A DNA stretch of 64,000 bases from Streptomyces sp. A1136. Its GTDB lineage: Bacteria > Actinomycetota > Actinomycetes > Streptomycetales > Streptomycetaceae. Below are positions 59,493 to 64,000 of this stretch, in pieces. Made by a program: the position numbers and the translations under genes. Position 1 is the stretch's first letter, and every line of letters begins with the position of its first letter. The notes beneath the pieces are model-generated. The model saw only the letters and a program-made list of their open reading frames with translations. It had not been told where the DNA came from and did not search any database. The stretch lies in assembly GCF_004795055.1 (NCBI RefSeq), contig NZ_SSBJ01000009.1, positions 1-64,000 of the forward strand, written 5' to 3'.

Positions 59493-61495
59493 GCACCACG
59501 ACCCTCGCGGTCCTCGTCCCCGTCCTCCCCTTCCTCGGCGCCGTCGCCGGACTCCTCCTCGGCCGCCGTGCCCCCGGCTTCGTCCGGCCGCTGGCCGTCC
59601 TGCCGACGCTCGCCGCGGCCGTCCTGGCCGTGGTCGTCGCAGTCCGCCAAGGCGGGGGCGCGCCCATCGACGCCGCCACCCGACTCACCCCGACCGGCTC
59701 CGTGCCGATCGACCTCTCCCTCTACCTCGACGGCTTCGCCGTACTGGTCGCCGTCCTCGTCGGGATCGTCGCCACCTGCGTGCAGATCTACTCGACGGCC
59801 TACCTGCGCGAGGACCCGCGCTACCCGTCGTACGCCGCCCTGGTCTCCCTGTTCACCTCCGCCATGCTGGTCGTCGTCTACTCCGGCGACCTGATGGTGC
59901 TTCTCGTCGGCTGGGAGGTCATGGGCATCTGCTCCTACTTCCTCGTCGGCCACTACTGGGAGACCGAGGCGGCCCGCTCCGCCTCCCTCAAGGCCTTCCT
60001 CGTCACCAAGCTCGGCGACGTGCCCTTCCTCATCGGCCTGTTCGCGCTCGCCGCCGACGCCGACTCCTTCGAGATCCCCAAGATCCTGGGCGCCGTCGCC
60101 TCCGGCAGCCTCGGCCACCCGACGCTGATCGCGCTGCTCCTGCTGGCCGGGGTCGCGGGCAAGTCCGCGCAGTTCCCGCTGCACAGCTGGCTCCCCGACG
60201 CCATGGCGGGCCCCACCCCGGTCTCCGCCCTCATCCACGCGGCCACGATGGTCGCCGCCGGTGTCTACTTCATCGCCCGTCTCCTCCCCGTCTTCGCGGC
60301 CTCCGGCGCCGCGCTGGTCGTCATGGCCGTCATGGCGGCCGTCACGATGCTCGGCTCGGGGCTCGCCGCCCTGGCCCAGGACGACATCAAACGCGTCCTC
60401 GCCTACTCCACCATCGGCCAGCTCGGTTACATGACCGGCGCCCTGGCCGTCGGCGACCGCGGAGCCGCCGTCTTCCACCTCCTGTCCCACGGCGCCTTCA
60501 AGGCGCTCCTCTTCCTCGGCGCGGGCGTCATCATCCACGCCGCAGGTACGAACTCCCTGGCCGCCATGTCCCGGATGGACGGCCTGGCCAAGCGCATCCC
60601 CGACGCCTTCTGGACCATGACGATCGCGCTCCTCGCGCTCGCCGCGATCCCGCCCTTCGCCGGCTTCTTCTCCAAGGAAGCCGTCCTCGTCGCCGCCGAA
60701 CACACCGCCGGCGGCCATTCCGACTTCGCGCCCAGCGCCGCCGGCTGGGTCGTCCTGGTCGCCGGCCTGCTGACCGCCCTGCTCACCGCCGCCTACGCCA
60801 CCCGCCTGTGGCTGATGGCCTTCCGCGGCCGCGGCGCCGCAGCCCCCGACCACGGCAGGGAGCCCATCGCCATGACCGGCGTGCTGTGGCTGCTGGCGAT
60901 CCCGTCGATCGGCTTCGGTCTCGCCGCCGGACCGATCGCCGACTGGTTCGACGGCCGGCGGCTCACCCCGACCCTGACGACCTCCCTCCTGGGCACCGGC
61001 GCCGCGTTCATCGGGGCCCTGCTCACCTACGGGTTGTGGCAGCGCGCCACCGCCAAGGCCGCCGCGGGCGCCGGCCTCGCCGCGACCGGGGTGCCGGCCG
61101 CCGCCGCTGCCGCGGAGTCGGCCGCCGAGACCCCCGAGGTCGCCGAGGTCACCCACGACCACCCCGCCGTGCCCGCCGGTCCCGCCCCCGACCCCGGCAA
61201 GGCCCTCCTCGGACCGCTGTACCGCCACGCCGCCGACGGTTTCCACCTCGACGCCGTCTACGACCGGCTCTTCGTCCGCCCCGTCCGCGGCGCCGCCAGC
61301 CTGGTCCGCTTCCTCGACCGCGAGGTGGTGGACACGTACGTCCGCGGCGCGGGCGCCGGCCCCCGGCTGCTCGGCACCCTCGTACGCCGAGCCCAGACCG
61401 GCAACCTGCAGAGCTACCTGAGCGCCCTGCTCGCCGGTGCCGTGGTCCTGGCCATCGCCACCGCCGTCATCGCCAACGTCAACGCCGGATCGTGA
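59489..61495 (+). CDS. nuoL2: NADH-quinone oxidoreductase-like subunit L, second set
   Basis: A 668-residue antiporter-like subunit. The Glu helix is [19 protein letters not shown] (about 145) and the Lys helix [30 protein letters not shown] (about 225-255), so the proton path residues are kept. An Ala/Glu/His-rich loop (about 525-570) precedes the C-terminal anchor ([20 protein letters not shown] to the last helix). The true start is the GTG at 59489; the frame stays open upstream across nuoK2. Confidence 0.94.
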   Translation: MSTTTLAVLVPVLPFLGAVAGLLLGRRAPGFVRPLAVLPTLAAAVLAVVVAVRQGGGAPIDAATRLTPTGSVPIDLSLYLDGFAVLVAVLVGIVATCVQIYSTAYLREDPRYPSYAALVSLFTSAMLVVVYSGDLMVLLVGWEVMGICSYFLVGHYWETEAARSASLKAFLVTKLGDVPFLIGLFALAADADSFEIPKILGAVASGSLGHPTLIALLLLAGVAGKSAQFPLHSWLPDAMAGPTPVSALIHAATMVAAGVYFIARLLPVFAASGAALVVMAVMAAVTMLGSGLAALAQDDIKRVLAYSTIGQLGYMTGALAVGDRGAAVFHLLSHGAFKALLFLGAGVIIHAAGTNSLAAMSRMDGLAKRIPDAFWTMTIALLALAAIPPFAGFFSKEAVLVAAEHTAGGHSDFAPSAAGWVVLVAGLLTALLTAAYATRLWLMAFRGRGAAAPDHGREPIAMTGVLWLLAIPSIGFGLAAGPIADWFDGRRLTPTLTTSLLGTGAAFIGALLTYGLWQRATAKAAAGAGLAATGVPAAAAAAESAAETPEVAEVTHDHPAVPAGPAPDPGKALLGPLYRHAADGFHLDAVYDRLFVRPVRGAASLVRFLDREVVDTYVRGAGAGPRLLGTLVRRAQTGNLQSYLSALLAGAVVLAIATAVIANVNAGS

Positions 61496-63087
61496 GCCGT
61501 GAGCCAGCCGTGATTGATATCAGCCCATCCGTGATGCAGTTCCTTCTGGCGTTCATCGTGGCCGCACCGCTCCTCGGCGCCGTCGCGGCCCTGCTGCCCG
61601 CCCCGCCGGGACTCAAGGGCAAGAGCCCCGACCAGGCGGTGCTGCGCCACGGCGTGACCGTGACCGGCGTGATCCTCGCCGCGGCGATCGCCCTCGCCGC
61701 GGGCTTCGACCACCACACCCCGTCCCGCTTCCAGGCGACGACGGACATCGGCTGGATCCAGGCGCTGAACATCCGGATCCACCTCGGCGTCGACGGCATC
61801 TCGCTCCCCCTCCTCCTGATGACCGCGCTGCTGTTCTTCCTCTGCGCGCTCTACAGCTACTTCAAGCTGCCCGACGGCCCCTCCCCGAAGGCCTTCGTCG
61901 CGCTGCTCCTGGTCCTGGAGTCCGGCACCCTCGCGACCTTCGCCGTCCTCGACCTGCTGCTGTTCTTCCTCGCCTTCGAGATGGTCCTCATCCCGATGTA
62001 CTTCCTCATCGCCCGCTGGGGCGGTGCTCAGCGGCAGGCCGCCGCCTGGAAGTTCATCCTCTACACCCTCCTCGGCTCCGTGGTCATGCTGCTCGGTCTG
62101 CTGCTGATCGGACTGAACAGCGGCACATTCGACATGGTGGCACTCGCCTCTGACAACGGCCGGGGACTGACCCACACCACCCAACTGCTGGCCGTCCTCG
62201 CCATCGGCATCGGCCTCGCCGTGAAGACCCCGATGTGGCCGCTGCACAGCTGGCTCCCGGACGCCCACACCGCCGCCCCCACCGTCGGCTCCGTCCTCCT
62301 GGCGGGCGTACTCCTCAAAATGGGCACGTACGGGTTCGTGCGCATCCTGCTGCCGATCACCCCCGACGGCATGCACACCGTCGCCCCCTACCTCGGGGCG
62401 TTCGCCGCCGTCGGCATCGTCTACGGGTCCCTCGCCTGCCTCGCGCTGACCCGCAAGGGCAACAAGGGCGACCTCAAGCGCCTCATCGCGTACTCCTCCG
62501 TCGGCCACATGGGCTTCGTGCTCCTCGGCATCGCGTCGCTGACCCCCACCGGCGTCAACGGCGCGCTCTTCGCCAACATCGCCCACGGTCTGATCACCGG
62601 CCTGCTCTTCTTCCTGGTCGGCGCGCTCAAGGACCGCTACGGCACCGCCGACCTGGACACCCTCTCCGGAGTCACCGGCGCCGCCCTTTACGGCCGTGCC
62701 CCCCGTCTCGGCGCGCTGCTCGCCTTCGCCGCCGTCGCCTCCCTCGGCCTGCCCGGCCTGGCCGGCTTCTGGGGCGAGATGCTCGCCCTGTTCGGCGCGT
62801 TCGACCCGGCCGCGGGCCTGTCCCGCCCGGCCTTCCTCACCTACACGGCCGTCGGCGCCTTCGGCACCCTGCTCACCGCCGCATACCTTCTGATCGTCGT
62901 ACGACGGGTGTGCATGGGCGACCCGAAGGAAGGCCCCGAACTCTCCCTCGCCGACGTCCAGCGATACGAATTCGCCGCCTGGACCCCGCTCGTCGCCCTC
63001 ACCGTCTTCGCCGGCCTGTGGCCCGCCGTCCTCCTCGGCCTCACCGACCCGGCCGTCCAGAAGCTCCTCGCAGGAGGCAACTCATGA
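61492..63087 (+). CDS. nuoM2: NADH-quinone oxidoreductase-like subunit M, second set
   Basis: About 531 residues. The Glu helix is LFFLAFEMVLIPMYFLIARWGG (about 165) and the Lys helix [23 protein letters not shown] (about 250). I choose the GTG at 61492 because it overlaps the nuoL2 stop by four bases, as at most junctions of the operon. In-frame GTGs at 61510 and 61531 and the ATG at 61534 are alternatives. It overlaps nuoN2 by four bases. Confidence 0.93.
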   Translation: MSREPAVIDISPSVMQFLLAFIVAAPLLGAVAALLPAPPGLKGKSPDQAVLRHGVTVTGVILAAAIALAAGFDHHTPSRFQATTDIGWIQALNIRIHLGVDGISLPLLLMTALLFFLCALYSYFKLPDGPSPKAFVALLLVLESGTLATFAVLDLLLFFLAFEMVLIPMYFLIARWGGAQRQAAAWKFILYTLLGSVVMLLGLLLIGLNSGTFDMVALASDNGRGLTHTTQLLAVLAIGIGLAVKTPMWPLHSWLPDAHTAAPTVGSVLLAGVLLKMGTYGFVRILLPITPDGMHTVAPYLGAFAAVGIVYGSLACLALTRKGNKGDLKRLIAYSSVGHMGFVLLGIASLTPTGVNGALFANIAHGLITGLLFFLVGALKDRYGTADLDTLSGVTGAALYGRAPRLGALLAFAAVASLGLPGLAGFWGEMLALFGAFDPAAGLSRPAFLTYTAVGAFGTLLTAAYLLIVVRRVCMGDPKEGPELSLADVQRYEFAAWTPLVALTVFAGLWPAVLLGLTDPAVQKLLAGGNS

Positions 63088-64000
63088 CGGTCCTGTCCGT
63101 CGCGGCCGTCACGGCCCCCGGCCCGGCCTCCGCGCCCAGCCTCGTCCAGTCCGTCGACTGGCTCGCCCTCGCGCCCGTCGTGATCCCCGCCGCCGTCGCC
63201 CTCGTCGTCCTGGTCGCGGACCTCTTCACGGCGCCGAAGCACAAGCCGCTGCTGGGCTGGCTGTCCGTGGCCGGGCTCGCCGCCGCGGTCGCCACCCTGC
63301 TGCCGCTGCGCGCCGGCGACCACGCCACCTTCTGCCTCACCGGCGACGCCGCCGCGTGCAGTTACACCGCCGACCACTTCGCACTCGTCGTCCAGTTCCT
63401 CGTCCTCGCCGGCGCCCTCGTCACGGCCCTGCTGTCGGTCACCGCCGTCCACGAGACGCGCATGCCCGCCGGCGAGTACTGGTTCCTGCTGCTCTCCTCC
63501 GCCGCCGGCGCGGCCCTGCTGCCCGCCGCCCGCGACCTCGCCACCCTGATCGTCGCCCTCGAAGTCGCCTCGCTGCCCGCCTTCGCCCTCGTCGGCATGC
63601 GCCGCGGCGACCGGCTCTCCTCCGAGGCCGCCCTCAAGTTCTTCCTCTCCTCCGTCACCGCCACGGCCGTCTCGCTGCTCGGCGTCAGCTTCGTCTACGC
63701 CACCACCGGCTCCCTGCACCTCACCCAGGTGGCCGACCGCCTCGAAGACGTCCCCGCCCAACTCGACACCCTCGCGATGGCGGGCGTCGCCCTCACCCTC
63801 GTCGGTTTCGCCTTCAAGACGGCCGCCGTCCCCTTCCACTTCTGGGTCCCCGACACGTACGTCGGCGCCCCCCTGCCCATCGCCGGCTACCTCTCGGTGA
63901 TCGGCAAGGCCGTCGGCTTCACCGGCCTGATCCTCGTCACGGTCATCGCCTTCCCCGCGTACTCCGAAATCTGGGGTCCCGCGCTCGCGGTCCTCGCCGC
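63084..64000 (+). CDS. nuoN2: NADH-quinone oxidoreductase-like subunit N, second set, cut by window end
   Basis: The first 305 residues of a NuoN paralogue. LIVALEVASLPAFALVGMRRGD (about 155-176) has the conserved Glu and FAFKTAAVPFHFWVPDTYVGAPLPIAGYLS (about 246-275) the Lys. A Cys-containing loop (ATFCLTGDAAACSYTADHF, about 80-98) is unlike NuoN1. The start ATG at 63084 has CAGGAGG upstream and overlaps the nuoM2 stop by four bases. The 3' end lies beyond the window. Confidence 0.93.
   Translation, partial: MTVLSVAAVTAPGPASAPSLVQSVDWLALAPVVIPAAVALVVLVADLFTAPKHKPLLGWLSVAGLAAAVATLLPLRAGDHATFCLTGDAAACSYTADHFALVVQFLVLAGALVTALLSVTAVHETRMPAGEYWFLLLSSAAGAALLPAARDLATLIVALEVASLPAFALVGMRRGDRLSSEAALKFFLSSVTATAVSLLGVSFVYATTGSLHLTQVADRLEDVPAQLDTLAMAGVALTLVGFAFKTAAVPFHFWVPDTYVGAPLPIAGYLSVIGKAVGFTGLILVTVIAFPAYSEIWGPALAVLA

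Overview
The window is high-GC actinobacterial DNA and almost certainly a Streptomyces chromosome core region. Evidence: strong GC bias at third codon positions, many GTG starts with GGAGG-type ribosome sites, long GC-rich terminator hairpins, a futalosine-type menaquinone pathway, F420 (FO) synthesis, a secreted RNase Sa, an aminopeptidase S homologue, and dispersed repeats that I recognise from memory in Streptomyces genomes. I see no prophage, insertion sequence, CRISPR array, rRNA or tRNA.

Layout. 1-8.4 kb: a cut and apparently truncated tyrosine phosphatase, RNase Sa-like ribonuclease, cation efflux transporter, FbiC with an upstream SDR gene, a DUF4440 protein, a lytic transglycosylase-like secreted protein and a cold-shock protein with a terminator-like hairpin in its leader. 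8.6-17.4 kb: menaquinone genes (mqnA, mqnC, menG/ubiE and a geranylgeranyl-reductase family flavoprotein) mixed with a Ser/Thr kinase, an amidohydrolase remnant, a glutaminase and a GNAT acetyltransferase. 17.4-19.0 kb: a small membrane protein and an NlpC/P60 hydrolase. 19.8-35.7 kb: a complete 14-gene complex I operon (nuoA-N), preceded by a near-consensus Rex operator and followed by a strong terminator. 35.8-47.7 kb: fumarylacetoacetase, HAD phosphatase, a CocE-like hydrolase without its nucleophile serine, a polyprenyl diphosphate synthase (menaquinone side chain), a LolA-like protein, a small toxin-antitoxin-like pair, an M28 aminopeptidase, RarD, and a QorB/QorR-like divergent pair. 47.7-54.7 kb, minus strand: two tandem paralogous histidine kinases, one response regulator, then korA-korB (2-oxoacid:ferredoxin oxidoreductase). 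54.9-64 kb, plus strand, divergent from the kinases: a second nuo operon, nuoA2 B2 C2 H2 I2 J2 K2 L2 M2 N2 (nuoN2 is cut by the window end).

How it fits together. Much of the window concerns one respiratory system: the quinone ring (mqnA, mqnC), its methylation (menG), tail synthesis (polyprenyl synthase), probable tail saturation (reductase), and two complex I versions that reduce the quinone. The most interesting part is nuo2. It has all seven membrane subunits plus NuoB, NuoC and NuoI, with their Fe-S cysteines and key pump residues, but lacks the NADH module (E, F, G) and NuoD, and the genes are joined by tight translational overlaps with no gap. A ferredoxin-reducing KorAB and a two-kinase signalling module lie beside it. 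This suggests, without proving it, a ferredoxin-driven complex I linked to 2-oxoglutarate oxidation.
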